Source of the DNA: Streptomyces sp. RKND-216 | GTDB taxonomy: Bacteria > Actinomycetota > Actinomycetes > Streptomycetales > Streptomycetaceae | Direction: 5' to 3' | NCBI RefSeq assembly: GCF_004795255.1 | Contig: NZ_SSBQ01000002.1 | Location: 2,561,501 to 2,625,500, forward strand | Length of the DNA: 64,000 bases | In this document: positions 54,571 to 63,232 of the stretch, piece after piece | Layout: every line of letters starts with the position of its first letter | How positions within the stretch are numbered: the stretch's first letter is position 1 | Translations under genes and position numbers: made by a program | The notes under the pieces: model-generated | What the model saw: the letters and a program-made list of their open reading frames with translations, nothing else | What the model was told of the DNA's origin: nothing | Database searches by the model: none

Positions 54571-55497
54571 ATGGGCTCCGGCCGTCGCAGCGCCACGACC
54601 GCTGCCGCACCGACCGCGCCCCCGGCGCTGGGGGGCACGTACGAGTTCGCGCGCGCCCCCCGCACCCTCGGCGCCATGGTGGCCTCGACGACCGGGTACC
54701 GCAGCCGTGGCGCCACACCGCAGCTGCACCGCGGGCTGCCGTCCCCCCACCTCACGCTGATCTTCTCCCTCGAAGGCCCGGTGGTGGCCGGCGAGTCTCC
54801 CGAGCACGCCCGCTCGGCGGACGCGTACCGGACCGAGATCGTGCTCGGCGGCCTGCACCAGCGGCCGGCGTACGTCGTGCAGCCGTCCCACGAGGAGGGC
54901 GTGCAGCTGGCGGTGCACCCGCTGGCCGCGCGTGCCCTCTTCGGCATGCCCGCGGCCGAGCTCACGCAGCTGGCGGGCGACGGCGGAGACGTACTCGGCG
55001 CGCGGGCCGTGGAGATCCGCGAGCAGCTCGGCGAGCAGTCCGGCTGGGCGGAACGCTTCGCGACGCTGACCGCGTACCTGCGACGACAGGCGGAGGACGC
55101 CGGACGGCGGGCCGAGGTGCGCCCGGAGATCGCGGAGGCCTGGCGCTGGATGGCCTGGCACGGCGGCGCGGGCTCGCTCGACGGCATGGCCCGGCACGTC
55201 GCGCTCAGCCGGCGGCAGCTCACCACCCTCTTCCAGCGCGAGGTGGGGGCCGGGCCCAAGCAGGTCAGCCGGCTGATGCGGTTCGAACGGGCGCAGCGCG
55301 CCGTGACGGAGGCCGTCACCGCGGGGCGGACGCCCGACCTGTCGCGGATCGCCGCCCGCTGCGGCTACTTCGACCACTCGCACCTGGTGCGGGACTTCCG
55401 CCAGTACACCGGACTGAGCCCGACCGGGTGGATCTGCGAGGAGCGCCGGAATATCCAAGCCGGAGGGCACCGGAACGGCCAAGAGTGGGACGCATGA
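54571..55497 (+). CDS. AraC-family transcriptional regulator
   Basis: 308-residue regulator with an N-terminal sensory region and a C-terminal AraC domain: GSLDGMARHVALSRRQLTTLFQREVGAGPKQ, then ARCGYFDHSHLVRDFRQYTGLSPTGW. In short, ALSRRQLTTLFQREVG and GYFDHSHLVRDFRQYTG are the two helix-turn-helix cores. ATG at 54571 is preferred over ATG 54415, whose extension is Arg/Pro-rich and unlike a domain. Its stop overlaps the VOC gene (ATGA at 55494-55497), so regulator and VOC protein are a coupled pair. Confidence 0.88.
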   Translation: MGSGRRSATTAAAPTAPPALGGTYEFARAPRTLGAMVASTTGYRSRGATPQLHRGLPSPHLTLIFSLEGPVVAGESPEHARSADAYRTEIVLGGLHQRPAYVVQPSHEEGVQLAVHPLAARALFGMPAAELTQLAGDGGDVLGARAVEIREQLGEQSGWAERFATLTAYLRRQAEDAGRRAEVRPEIAEAWRWMAWHGGAGSLDGMARHVALSRRQLTTLFQREVGAGPKQVSRLMRFERAQRAVTEAVTAGRTPDLSRIAARCGYFDHSHLVRDFRQYTGLSPTGWICEERRNIQAGGHRNGQEWDA

Positions 55498-55961
55498 ACG
55501 CACAGCACACCGGCACCGAGACCGGCACACCGCAGACCGGAGAGCCCACACCTCAGGCCCCCGCGCCGACCGTCTGGCCCACCCTCGCGGCGCGTGACGC
55601 GCTCGGCCTGATCGACTTCCTAGTGGAGAAGATCGGCTTCCACCGCACCGCCGTCTACACCGACGGCGACCGGGTCGCGCACGCCCAGCTCAGCTGGCCC
55701 GAGGGCGGCGGCGTGATGCTCGGCTCCCACAAGCCCGACGGCGAGTGGAACGTGACGCCCGGCACCTTCGGCGCCTACGTGGTCACCGACGATGTCGACG
55801 GCCTGTACGCACGGGTCAAGGCGGCCGGGGTCACCATCGGGCGCGACCTCACCGACCAGGACTACGGCAACCGCGACTTCACGATCACCGACCCCGAGGG
55901 CAACCTCTGGTGCTTCGGGGTATACCGCGGCGAGCCCGTGCCGCCGGCCGGGCAGGGCTGA
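55494..55961 (+). CDS. VOC-family protein coupled to AraC regulator
   Basis: 155 residues. A low-complexity Thr/Pro/Gln head of about 25 residues precedes a glyoxalase-fold domain (VWPTLAARDALGLIDFLVEKIGFHRTA; DYGNRDFTITDPEGNLWCFG). ATG 55494 overlaps the AraC stop. Such AraC-VOC pairs are common in streptomycetes and may detoxify or bind an aromatic compound sensed by the regulator; unproven. A terminator follows at 56009-56037. Confidence 0.88.
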   Translation: MNAQHTGTETGTPQTGEPTPQAPAPTVWPTLAARDALGLIDFLVEKIGFHRTAVYTDGDRVAHAQLSWPEGGGVMLGSHKPDGEWNVTPGTFGAYVVTDDVDGLYARVKAAGVTIGRDLTDQDYGNRDFTITDPEGNLWCFGVYRGEPVPPAGQG

Positions 55962-56008
55962 GGGCCGGGGCGACGGCGGGAGCACAGGCCGGGCTGATCC
56001 GGCGGGCC

Positions 56009-56037
56009 GGGCCGGGCCGTTCGGGACGGTCCGGCCC
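56009..56037. terminator. Terminator between VOC and DUF5063 genes
   Basis: 12-bp stem (56009-56020 with 56026-56037) with one wobble pair and a 5-nt loop, between two convergent stops. Confidence 0.6.
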
Positions 56038-56046
56038 ACCCGCTGG

Positions 56047-56721
56047 TCAGGCCGGGCTGCCGTTCGGCCGGATGCCCAGCGGCTCACCGATCTCCGCGGC
56101 CATCACCGCACCAGCCTCCGCCTCCAGCTCACCGTCGTAGCTCTCGGTGTCGCTGTCGGTGTCCAGCCCGTCCAGCGCACCCAGCGGCTGGTTCAGCCGC
56201 ACGTGCGCCACCAGCGACTGGAGTGCCCGCAGCGACGCCGAGGCGGCCGTACCCCAGCTGGTGAGGTAGGAGAACTGCCACCACCACAGGGCCTCGCTGA
56301 CGCGACCCGCGCGGTAGTGGGCCATGCCGTGCCGCAGGTCGGCCACGATGTTCGCCACGTCGTCGGAGATCCGGCAGGCCACCGGAGCCTTGTGCGGCTC
56401 GTACGGGTCGAAGACCTCGGTGTAGACGTCGACGTGCTCCAGCAGGCCCGCGAGGCGCTCGCGCAGCTCGTCCACGTCCGCCTCCGGACCGATGTCCGGC
56501 TCGTAGCGCTCCTCGGGAACGATGTCCTCGTGCGCGCCCAACCGGCCCCCCGCCAGGAGCAGTTGAGACAGCTCCAGCAGCAGGTACGGGACGGCGCTGT
56601 CCGGCTCGTCGCCCTTGGCGACCTCCACGACCGAGACGAGGAAGCTCTCGACCTGGTCGGAGATCTGCACGGCGAAGTCGTTCGGGTCGTCCTTGATCGA
56701 GTTGAGCGTGGCGTCAGACAT
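56047..56721 (-). CDS. DUF5063 domain protein
   Basis: 224 residues from ATG 56721 ([23 protein letters not shown]), an actinobacterial family with no known function, helical throughout, with acidic central part. Its start overlaps the expected recR stop (TGA at 56714-56716) by eight bases. Because recR has lost one base, the two run together as one frame in the sequence; that is not a natural fusion. Last gene of the dnaX-ybaB-recR-DUF5063 cluster. Confidence 0.85.
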   Translation of the reverse strand: MSDATLNSIKDDPNDFAVQISDQVESFLVSVVEVAKGDEPDSAVPYLLLELSQLLLAGGRLGAHEDIVPEERYEPDIGPEADVDELRERLAGLLEHVDVYTEVFDPYEPHKAPVACRISDDVANIVADLRHGMAHYRAGRVSEALWWWQFSYLTSWGTAASASLRALQSLVAHVRLNQPLGALDGLDTDSDTESYDGELEAEAGAVMAAEIGEPLGIRPNGSPA

Positions 56722-57312
56722 CCAGCGTTCGCCTCCCCTCGAAGGCCCGCCCCAGCGTGACCTCGTCAGCGTATTCGAGATCCCCCCGACGGGGAGGCCG
56801 CTGGCCAGGCGGGTGACCTTGAGGCCCATCGCGGAGACCAGGCGCGCGAGGTACGTGGCCGTGGCCTCGCCCTCCAGATTGGGGTCGGTGGCCAGGATCA
56901 ACTCCGTCACCGAACCGTCCGCGAGCCTGGTCATCAGCTCACGGATACGCAGATCGTCCGGGCCCACGCCCTCGATCGGACTGATCGCCCCGCCCAGCAC
57001 GTGGTACCGGCCGCGGAACTCCCGGGTCCGCTCGATCGCGACGACGTCCTTCGGCTCCTCCACCACGCAGATCAGCGCGGGGTCGCGGCGCGGGTCCTGG
57101 CAGACCCGGCACTGCTCGGCCTGCGCGACGTTGCCGCAGACCGCGCAGAAGCGGACCTTCTCCTTCACCTCGGTGAGGGCCGACGCGAGGCGCCGGACAT
57201 CGGTCGGCTCCGCCTGGAGGATATGGAAGGCGATCCGCTGCGCGCTCTTCGGACCGACGCCGGGCAGCCTGCCCAACTCGTCGATGAGGTCCTGGACCAC
57301 GCCTTCGTACAC
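56714..57312 (-). pseudogene. recR: Recombination mediator RecR with 1-nt deletion near C-terminus
   Basis: RecR loads RecA with RecF/RecO in recombinational repair. HhH ([15 protein letters not shown]), a C4 zinc site ([16 protein letters not shown]), and the Toprim region ([29 protein letters not shown]) are intact. After GLPVGG the frame shifts: six C in the plus-strand run at 56782-56787 where seven would restore [17 protein letters not shown] to a normal stop at 56714, for 199 residues in all. The downstream codons are undamaged. Either an assembly slip in the homopolymer, or a fresh mutation leaving a protein with a foreign C-terminus. recR is normally conserved, which favours the former. 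Confidence 0.88.
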
Positions 57313-57568
57313 GGATGCCTGCTCTCACTCCCCGGGAACCGACTCCCGGCTCTGCCGTACGCCGTACGGTAGTCGCCCGCGGCCCGCGGCTGCTACCGCA
57401 TCGGCGGTTGTCGTACCGGACCGCCGCAGGTCACCCGGGCGGCCCGGGGCACGCTTCACGCAGGGGGCGTCCGGCGTGGCACCGAAGCGGAGGACCAGGA
57501 GGGGACGACGCGGCGCCCACGCGGCGGTGCCGCCGGCACGGACGCGCGTACGTCACCCCGTGCGGCCG

Positions 57569-57904
57569 TCAGAAGGGCATGCCCGGCATGCCACCCAGCC
57601 CCTGTGCCAGCGGGCCGAGCTTCTGCTGCGCCAGCTCCTGGGCCTCGTTGTTCGCGTCCCGCACGGCGGCGACCACCAGGTCGGCAAGGGTCTCCGTGTC
57701 CTGCGGGTCCACGGCCCCGGGATCGATCACCAGACCCTGGAGCTCACCGGAACCATTGACCGTCGCCTTGACCAGACCACCGCCCGCCGACCCCTCGACG
57801 TGGGCCTGCGCGAGCTCCTCCTGCGCCGCCGCGAGGTCCTGCTGCATCTTCTGCGCCTGCTGCAGCAGCTGCTGCATGTCGGGCTGGCCACCACCGGGAA
57901 TCAC
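57569..57904 (-). CDS. ybaB: YbaB/EbfC nucleoid-associated protein
   Basis: 111-residue DNA-binding protein, dimeric, of the YbaB/EbfC family. Residues 9-35 are a Gln/Ala-rich helix ([18 protein letters not shown]), followed by the beta sheet ([18 protein letters not shown]) and the C-terminal helix. Sits between dnaX and recR as in many bacteria, including Bacillus. Start GTG or ATG at 57904 ([10 protein letters not shown]). Gaps of 244 and 256 bp separate it from dnaX and recR, so internal promoters are possible. Confidence 0.93.
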   Translation of the reverse strand: MIPGGGQPDMQQLLQQAQKMQQDLAAAQEELAQAHVEGSAGGGLVKATVNGSGELQGLVIDPGAVDPQDTETLADLVVAAVRDANNEAQELAQQKLGPLAQGLGGMPGMPF

Positions 57905-58148
57905 GACTGGCTCCTGGTCGTCGAGGACATGTGTACGCGCCCGAGCCTACGTGTTCGGCGCCGCGTTCGCGGCCCTCCCCACCAGCCGCCCGCCGACGCC
58001 GCGCCCCCGCGCCCGGAGCGGGCACGCCGACTCGGTGGGCCGACTCCCCCGCGCGACCCCGCACCCGGCCCGGACTGCAGGTGGCGTGGCGCACGACCCG
58101 CTGCACGGCCCGCCCGGGAGACTCATCCGGCTGACCGGCACGAGCCCG

Positions 58149-60689
58149 TCAGTCGTGCGGGATCTCCTCGATCACCGTGGCGCCCAGTTCGCGCACGATC
58201 AGGTCGTAGCCCGAGAGGGCGCTCTCGTCGAGGTCGGCGTCGTCGTCCGCCGGCATGTCGTCCTCGATGGACGAGGGTGGAGCCGCAGGTGCCGCCACCG
58301 GTGCCGACGGACGGGGAGCCGCGCCCGCCTCCGCTCCCGCCGGCGCGGTCTGGGCGTACGCCAGGGCTTGGCGCGCGCCCACCGACGGGGATGCGGCCGA
58401 AGCGCCACCTCCCCCTCCGGGACCCGCGCCGTCACCGGCGCCGGGTGGTGGGGACGGGTGCGGGACCGCTCCCGCACCGGGGCCCGGCGACGTACCGCCG
58501 CCGCCCCACCCGGAACCACCTGCGCCTCCGGGCCCTCCGTGGCCGCCCTGCCCCGGTCCCGGCCCCCGGCCGCCGCCGCTCGCCGGTCCGGAACCGGCGC
58601 CGCCGGACGGATCGACGACCGCTTCGACCTTCCACTGCACGCCGACCGCGTCGTTCAGCGCCTGCACGAGCACCTCGACGCTGCCGCCGTTCGCGAAGCT
58701 GTCCCGCGCACCGGAGGTGGAGAACCCGACCTGGAGCGTCGTGCCGTCGAAGCCGACGACCTGGGCGTTCTGGCTGAGGAGGATCCAGGTGAAGCGGCGA
58801 CGGTTCTTGACCGCCTCGAGGATCTGCGGCCACAACTGCCGCACCTGAGCCGCGCCCTGCGCGCTGTCCTGGGACGGCGCCTGAGGCTGCTGGGACTGCT
58901 GCGGCTGCTGCCCCGCCCCAGGTGGCTGGGACTGCTGCGGCTGTGCTGCGGGCGGCCCGGCCGCCTGCCCCTGCTCCGGGGCGGCCTCGGCGGACGGGGC
59001 CGTGGAGCCCGCACCCCCTCCCGCGCCGGGCCACTCTCCCGGTCGCCGCTCCGCCTGCTGCTTGGGCTGCTGTGGCTGCCGTGGTTCCTGAGCGCCCTCG
59101 GCGGGCCCGGTGCCCGTCGGCCACGCGCCGGGACGCCGTGCCGGCGTCCCGGCGCCCGGGCCACGCGCCCCCGGGCCACCGGCCTCCTGCGGCGCCGTGC
59201 CCCCAGCGGGGGAGGCACCGGAGCGGCGCCCCTGCTGCGGGCCTGCGGCGGGTGCGGCTCCGACCGGCCACCCGTCGGGGCCGACCTCCCCCTCGTCCGC
59301 TTCGGCCGCCTGGGCGGGCTGCCCCGACGCACCGCCCTGGTGCACCGGTCCCTGCGGCGCGTGCGGCTGCGGTGCCTGCCCGCTCGGGGCTTCCGCCTGC
59401 GGCGGCCCCGCGGCCGGACCGCCCAGCGCGGCACGCGCCGCTGCCGGCCCGGCCACTGCGGGCGCTCCCGGCGCACCGCCCGCCGCGGCCGGTGCGAGGC
59501 CCGCCACCGGACCACCGGCCCCCGCCACCGTGGCGCCGCGCTCCAGTCGGTCCAGGCGCGCCTGCACCGACTGCTCGTCCGCGTACGTCGCGGGCAGCAG
59601 CACGCGGGCGCAGATCAGCTCCAGTTGCAGCCGCGGGGAGGTCGCACCCCGCATCTCGGTCAGGCCGCTGTTCACCAGGTCCGCCGCACGGCTCAGCTCC
59701 GCCGCGCCGAACTTCCGCGCCTGGTCGACCATCCGCTCCACCACGTCCACCGGCGCGTCGATCAGCCCCTTCTCCGCCGCGTCCGGCACCGCCGCGAGGA
59801 TCACCAGGTCACGCAGACGCTCCAGGAGGTCGGCCACGAAGCGGCGCGGGTCGTGGCCGCCCTCGATCACGCGGTCCACGATCTCGAAGGCCGACGCCCC
59901 GTCGCCGCCCGCGAACGCCTCCACGACCTCGTCCAGCAGCGCGCCGTCCGTGTAGCCGAGCAGCGCGGTGGCCATGGCGTACGTCACGCCGTCCTCACCG
60001 GCCCCGGCCAGCAGCTGGTCCATCACGGACATCGAGTCACGTACGGATCCGGCACCCGCGCGCACCGCGAGCGGCAGGACGGCCTCGTCCACCGGGATCG
60101 CCTCACGCTCGCACACCGCCGACAGGTAGTCCCGCAACGTCCCGGGCGGCACCAGCCGGAACGGATAGTGGTGCGTACGCGACCGGATGGTGCCGATGAC
60201 CTTCTCCGGCTCCGTCGTCGCGAAGATGAACTTGAGGTGCTCCGGCGGCTCCTCGACCACCTTCAGCAGGGCGTTGAAGCCCGCCGGGGTGACCATGTGC
60301 GCCTCGTCGATGATGTAGATCTTGTAACGACTGGAGGCCGGCCCGAAGAACGCCTTCTCGCGCAGCTCACGGGCGTCGTCCACACCGCCGTGCGAGGCGG
60401 CGTCGATCTCGATCACGTCGATCGACCCGGGCCCGTTGCGCGCCAGGTCCAGGCAGGACCGGCACCCGCCGCACGGCGTCGGCGTAGGGCCCTGCTCGCA
60501 GTTCAGGCAGCGGGCGAGGATGCGCGCGCTGGTCGTCTTGCCGCAGCCGCGCGGCCCGCTGAAGAGATACGCGTGATTGACCCGGTTGTTGCGCAGCGCC
60601 TGCTGCAGCGGGTCGGTGACATGCTCCTGCCCGATGACCTCGGTGAAGGTCTCCGGGCGGTAGCGGCGATACAGAGCGAGGGACGACAC
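58149..60689 (-). CDS. dnaX: DNA polymerase III subunits gamma and tau
   Basis: Clamp-loader ATPase of the replisome, 846 residues. Walker A FSGPRGCGKTTSARIL, zinc-finger Cys set in CLNCEQGPTPTPCGGCRSC, Walker B IYIIDEAHMV, and sensor region TTEPEKVIGTIRSR. Domain III runs to about 370. A Gly/Pro/Gln/Ala-rich linker of roughly 280 residues then leads to a tau-type domain (LWPQILEAVKNRRRFTWILLSQNA) and an acidic end. GTG at 60689 (VSSLALYRRYRPETF); the longer frame reaches into the SRP RNA gene. No frameshift signal for a separate gamma form was seen. Confidence 0.95.
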   Translation of the reverse strand: MSSLALYRRYRPETFTEVIGQEHVTDPLQQALRNNRVNHAYLFSGPRGCGKTTSARILARCLNCEQGPTPTPCGGCRSCLDLARNGPGSIDVIEIDAASHGGVDDARELREKAFFGPASSRYKIYIIDEAHMVTPAGFNALLKVVEEPPEHLKFIFATTEPEKVIGTIRSRTHHYPFRLVPPGTLRDYLSAVCEREAIPVDEAVLPLAVRAGAGSVRDSMSVMDQLLAGAGEDGVTYAMATALLGYTDGALLDEVVEAFAGGDGASAFEIVDRVIEGGHDPRRFVADLLERLRDLVILAAVPDAAEKGLIDAPVDVVERMVDQARKFGAAELSRAADLVNSGLTEMRGATSPRLQLELICARVLLPATYADEQSVQARLDRLERGATVAGAGGPVAGLAPAAAGGAPGAPAVAGPAAARAALGGPAAGPPQAEAPSGQAPQPHAPQGPVHQGGASGQPAQAAEADEGEVGPDGWPVGAAPAAGPQQGRRSGASPAGGTAPQEAGGPGARGPGAGTPARRPGAWPTGTGPAEGAQEPRQPQQPKQQAERRPGEWPGAGGGAGSTAPSAEAAPEQGQAAGPPAAQPQQSQPPGAGQQPQQSQQPQAPSQDSAQGAAQVRQLWPQILEAVKNRRRFTWILLSQNAQVVGFDGTTLQVGFSTSGARDSFANGGSVEVLVQALNDAVGVQWKVEAVVDPSGGAGSGPASGGGRGPGPGQGGHGGPGGAGGSGWGGGGTSPGPGAGAVPHPSPPPGAGDGAGPGGGGGASAASPSVGARQALAYAQTAPAGAEAGAAPRPSAPVAAPAAPPSSIEDDMPADDDADLDESALSGYDLIVRELGATVIEEIPHD

Positions 60690-60772
60690 ACCCCGACGAT
60701 ATCGGCCCCCACCGACATCACAGGAACCCCGAGGACACAGCGGCGCGCGGACGCCGTGACCAGAACGCAAGG

Positions 60773-60861
60773 CGCCCCTCACGCACCCGCCAGAGCCCCC
60801 CTACCCTTGCTGCCTTCCGGCCCTGGGGGAGTTCAGAGAGTTAGCGCCACGTGAGGGGCTG
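60773..60861 (-). ncRNA. ffs: Signal recognition particle RNA (4.5S type)
   Basis: On minus, the apical domain GCCGGAAGGCAGCAAGGG is present, the hallmark Ffh-binding element of bacterial SRP RNA. Flanking bases GCCCCTCACG and CGTGAGGGGC can close the stem at both ends. Partner of Ffh in co-translational targeting to the membrane. It lies 83 bp upstream of dnaX on the same strand; the ends are approximate. Confidence 0.92.
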
Positions 60862-60983
60862 CGCTCAGCCTACCCGATGCCCCGAGCTGCGAACGAACCG
60901 CCCACCCATCCCTCCGGACCCAACCGGCCGACTCCGCGGAGCGGGTTCGCGAGCACCCCTCGACGTCTTGTATGGTTTGCGGC

Positions 60984-61068
60984 GGAGGATTCGCCTAGTG
61001 GCCTAGGGCGCACGCTTGGAAAGCGTGTTGGGGGCAACCCCTCACGAGTTCGAATCTCGTATCCTCCG
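60984..61068 (+). tRNA. tRNA-Ser (GGA)
   Basis: 85-nt class II tRNA. Acceptor GGAGGAT/ATCCTCC, D arm with CCTAGTGGCCTAGG, and anticodon stem CACGC/GCGTG enclosing loop TTGGAAA, giving anticodon GGA (reads TCC). A long variable arm GTTGGGGGCAACCCC and a T arm with GAGTTCGAATCTC follow. Discriminator G; CCA not encoded. Its 3' half and flank are repeated at 63039-63112. Confidence 0.97.
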
Positions 61069-61090
61069 CCCAGCCTCACCGGGCTGAACG
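61016..61090. repeat. Left copy of the tRNA-Ser direct repeat (attachment-site-like)
   Basis: 75 bp comprising the tRNA-Ser anticodon loop to 3' end plus 22 bp of flank, matched by 74 bp at 63039-63112. Blocks around GAGTTCGAATCTCG and ATCCTCCGCCCAGCCTCACC are identical; three or four differences lie near the variable arm. It resembles the attL/attR of a tRNA-integrating element. Confidence 0.8.
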
Positions 61091-61125
61091 TAGGGCCCCA
61101 CCGCTCCGGCGGTGGGGCCCTACGT
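61088..61125. terminator. Terminator after tRNA-Ser
   Basis: 17-bp perfect stem (61088-61104 with 61109-61125; arm ACGTAGGGCCCCACCGC) with a TCCG loop, 19 bp after the tRNA; faces the convergent PIN gene too. Confidence 0.88.
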
Positions 61126-61200
61126 AGTTCGTGGTCTCAGTTCTGGCCTCGCCTTCTACCGACTTTCGATCACATTTCAGACATGCGGACTCGACATCGA

Positions 61201-61614
61201 CTACACGGCGACGAGACGCACTCTCTCGCCACAGAGCTTTGACATGTCGTCGATGTCCGAGGTGAACATGACGATCGGGCGGCGCTGACGCAGCGCCATC
61301 TCGGCCACGGCGGCGTCGATGGCGTATTCGTGACCATGTAGTCCGGCGTTGCCCAGCATGACTGAGGCGGCCCTGGCCTCCTCGTCCCCGATGTGCACGA
61401 TCCGCATGCCGGACAGGGCCCACGCCAGCCGCACCTTGTCGGTCCGGCGATGCACCGCTTCGATGATGGTGAGTGCGCTGATAACCACCTCCATGCCTCG
61501 CTTGCGGGCTTCGGCGATGAGGGCGACGACGGGTTCGTGATCACTGACGAACTTCGACAGCCCCTCGCAGTCGAGAACGAGGGTGCCTTCGTGGCTCAGC
61601 TTGCGGCGGGCCAC
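61201..61614 (-). CDS. PIN-domain toxin (VapC-like)
   Basis: 137-residue PIN-fold ribonuclease, expected toxin of a VapBC-type pair. Acidic site residues: Asp in TLVLDCEG, Glu in ALTIIEAVHR, Asp in HEYAIDAAVAE, Asp in FTSDIDDM. Its ATG at 61614 overlaps the antitoxin stop region by 19 bases. RNA target unknown (VapC enzymes often cut tRNA or rRNA). It sits inside a 2-kb island bordered by tRNA-Ser repeats, fitting a mobile or stabilisation module. Confidence 0.9.
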   Translation of the reverse strand: MARRKLSHEGTLVLDCEGLSKFVSDHEPVVALIAEARKRGMEVVISALTIIEAVHRRTDKVRLAWALSGMRIVHIGDEEARAASVMLGNAGLHGHEYAIDAAVAEMALRQRRPIVMFTSDIDDMSKLCGERVRLVAV

Positions 61615-61880
61615 TGCCCCTCCTCGGCGAACACCTCGTCGAAGACCTGGCGTGCCCGCTCCCGCTCGCGCTGGGAGATCGCCCCCTGACGGCGTTCGTA
61701 GTCGGCCAGGTATTCATCCAAGATCTGACCACGCAGCTCGCGCTCCACGGCTTCGGTGATGAACGCGGAGAACTCACGCTTGCCGACTCGTAGGCGGATC
61801 GCCTCCGCCGTCCCCTCGGGGAGGGAGAGACTGACCCTGGTGGCCGGCCCCTCGCCGACGCCGTAAGGAATCTCGCTCAC
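61596..61880 (-). CDS. Antitoxin of the PIN-domain toxin
   Basis: 94 residues from GTG 61880 (VSEIPYGVGEGPATRVSL). The N-terminal half looks ribbon-helix-helix-like (RVSLSLPEGTAEAIRLRV; KREFSAFITEAVEREL) for DNA binding and autoregulation; the acidic helical C-terminus (LADYERRQGAISQRERE) would wrap the toxin. A GATAAT-like element lies just upstream (about 61890-61895), a candidate -10. Overlaps the toxin gene by 19 bases, the usual TA order. Confidence 0.82.
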   Translation of the reverse strand: MSEIPYGVGEGPATRVSLSLPEGTAEAIRLRVGKREFSAFITEAVERELRGQILDEYLADYERRQGAISQRERERARQVFDEVFAEEGQWPAAS

Positions 61881-61988
61881 GCAGCCAACATTATCAAACA
61901 AGTAGGAATCCGCCACGGTCTCGGGCGGGTCCGGCGTTGCTGAAACGGTCGAGGTGGCTGAATCCCGGCATGCGCCCCTCTTGCTCAC

Positions 61989-62793
61989 TTGTTCGCGCTC
62001 CCCCGCCCGGCCCTACCGTCCTCCGGCTCATGCCACGAGCACTTCTTCGTCGAAGCCTGGCAACCAGGGCGGCCTTCCCAAGTCCTTCTCCTCGCCTCGA
62101 AGGGCACCCACAGCAGCGTGCACCAGGTGCACAAGCAGCTCAGCACGGCCAGTGCCCATGTGGCGTCAGTGCATTTCGGGCCCTACGGCACAGTGCCGTA
62201 CCTACTCATCGGCACCGAAATCCCTGCGTCCGAGAGCCTCGCCGTGCACGTACTTGGAGCGCCGGGCACGACCGCCCTCCACCCACCCCAAGAGACATCA
62301 GCAGCCGACCTGAACCTCGCCCTGGAGCAGGAGAATCGATGGGCCGACGTCGCGCGGCCCACGGATCCCGGCGAGACGACCATCCCCGGGTTCCAGGTAC
62401 TGCCTGACTCCTTCGCCCGGTTCAGCGCCGTGCTGGCACGGAAAGAAGCAGCCACACTCATGGCCTTCACCCAAGAACCAAGGGCGGCGCCACTTCCAGC
62501 ATGACGTCCATGCCAACACAGTCCGGCTGCGAGATGCCGAGCACCGCATTCACGGCATCGACTTCGTCGGCACCGACCACATCTACCGGCTGAACGGAAC
62601 GCGCGTGGAGGCGTTCTCCGGGCTCAGTAGGAGCCTGTACATGAAGCTCCACCATGGGCGCGTCAACGAGTACCGACACGAAGTGCACGCCCTGCGAGGG
62701 CAGTGGCCGGACCACAGCACGTCAGGGCAGTGGAACGCGGTTTCCGTCCGCGCCGACGGGACAGTGATGGCGATCCGGCTCCGGGGCGAGTGA
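61989..62793 (+). pseudogene. Decayed hypothetical gene in the tRNA-Ser island
   Basis: Two coherent stretches in different frames: 61989 to 62504 (contains ASVHFGPYGTVPYLLIG, and PGFQVLPDSFARFSAVLA) and, frame-shifted, about 62440 to 62793 (HFQHDVHANTVRLRDAE, GTDHIYRLNGTRVEAFSG, ending RADGTVMAIRLRGE). They read like one protein of roughly 260 residues with a shift near 62460-62500. No start with a ribosome site. Family not recognised. Between it and the right repeat nothing else is supportable. Confidence 0.4.
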
Positions 62794-63038
62794 CCCGAAG
62801 GGCCAGCGGCAGCTGCCGACCGGCCCGGGAAGGTGGCTACACCAGGCTGGCCAATCTGAGTCAGTGCTGATGGGTGGGTAATCGGGCGGTCGCGGCTGCG
62901 CAGCCTCGGCGGTGCGGTCCCGGTGGTCTCCTTCCTTGTCTCATTCACCCCCGTCCAGCTCCGTCCGAACCGCCCCCAGCCATCGCTGCGCTACAGATCA
63001 GGATGCATGCGCGCAGCTACGGACCGGCGGGCGGAGAG
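62794..63038. other. Gene-free end of the island
   Basis: 245 bp up to the right tRNA-like repeat. No gene or RNA is supportable; no integrase fragment was found on either strand. Confidence 0.4.
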
Positions 63039-63112
63039 TTGGAAAGCGTATTGGGACAACCCCTCACGAGTTCGAATCTCGCATCCTCCGCCCAGCCTCA
63101 CCGGGCTGAACG
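63039..63112. repeat. Right copy of the tRNA-Ser direct repeat
   Basis: 74-bp imperfect copy of 61016-61090, including the tRNA 3' half from the anticodon loop, the variable arm with one base missing, and the 22-bp downstream flank. No 5' half is present (no D arm), so it is not a tRNA gene. With the left copy it brackets about 2 kb. Confidence 0.85.
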
Positions 63113-63232
63113 AAGGCCCCGGACCGGTTCGCAGGTCGGAGCCTTCGTCGTGTTCGGTGAACGGCAGCCGGCTTCACGGCCGTCGGCGGCGGCGACCTCT
63201 CGCACCGTCGTGTGCGCCCCGCACTGCGCGTT

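Noticed and set aside
56047..57312. Natural RecR-DUF5063 fusion protein
   Set aside because: Restoring one base recreates a normal RecR C-terminus and stop, with DUF5063 starting eight bases before that stop.
63039..63112. Second tRNA-Ser gene
   Set aside because: Only the 3' half is present; the 5' acceptor and D arm are missing, so it is a repeat, not a tRNA.
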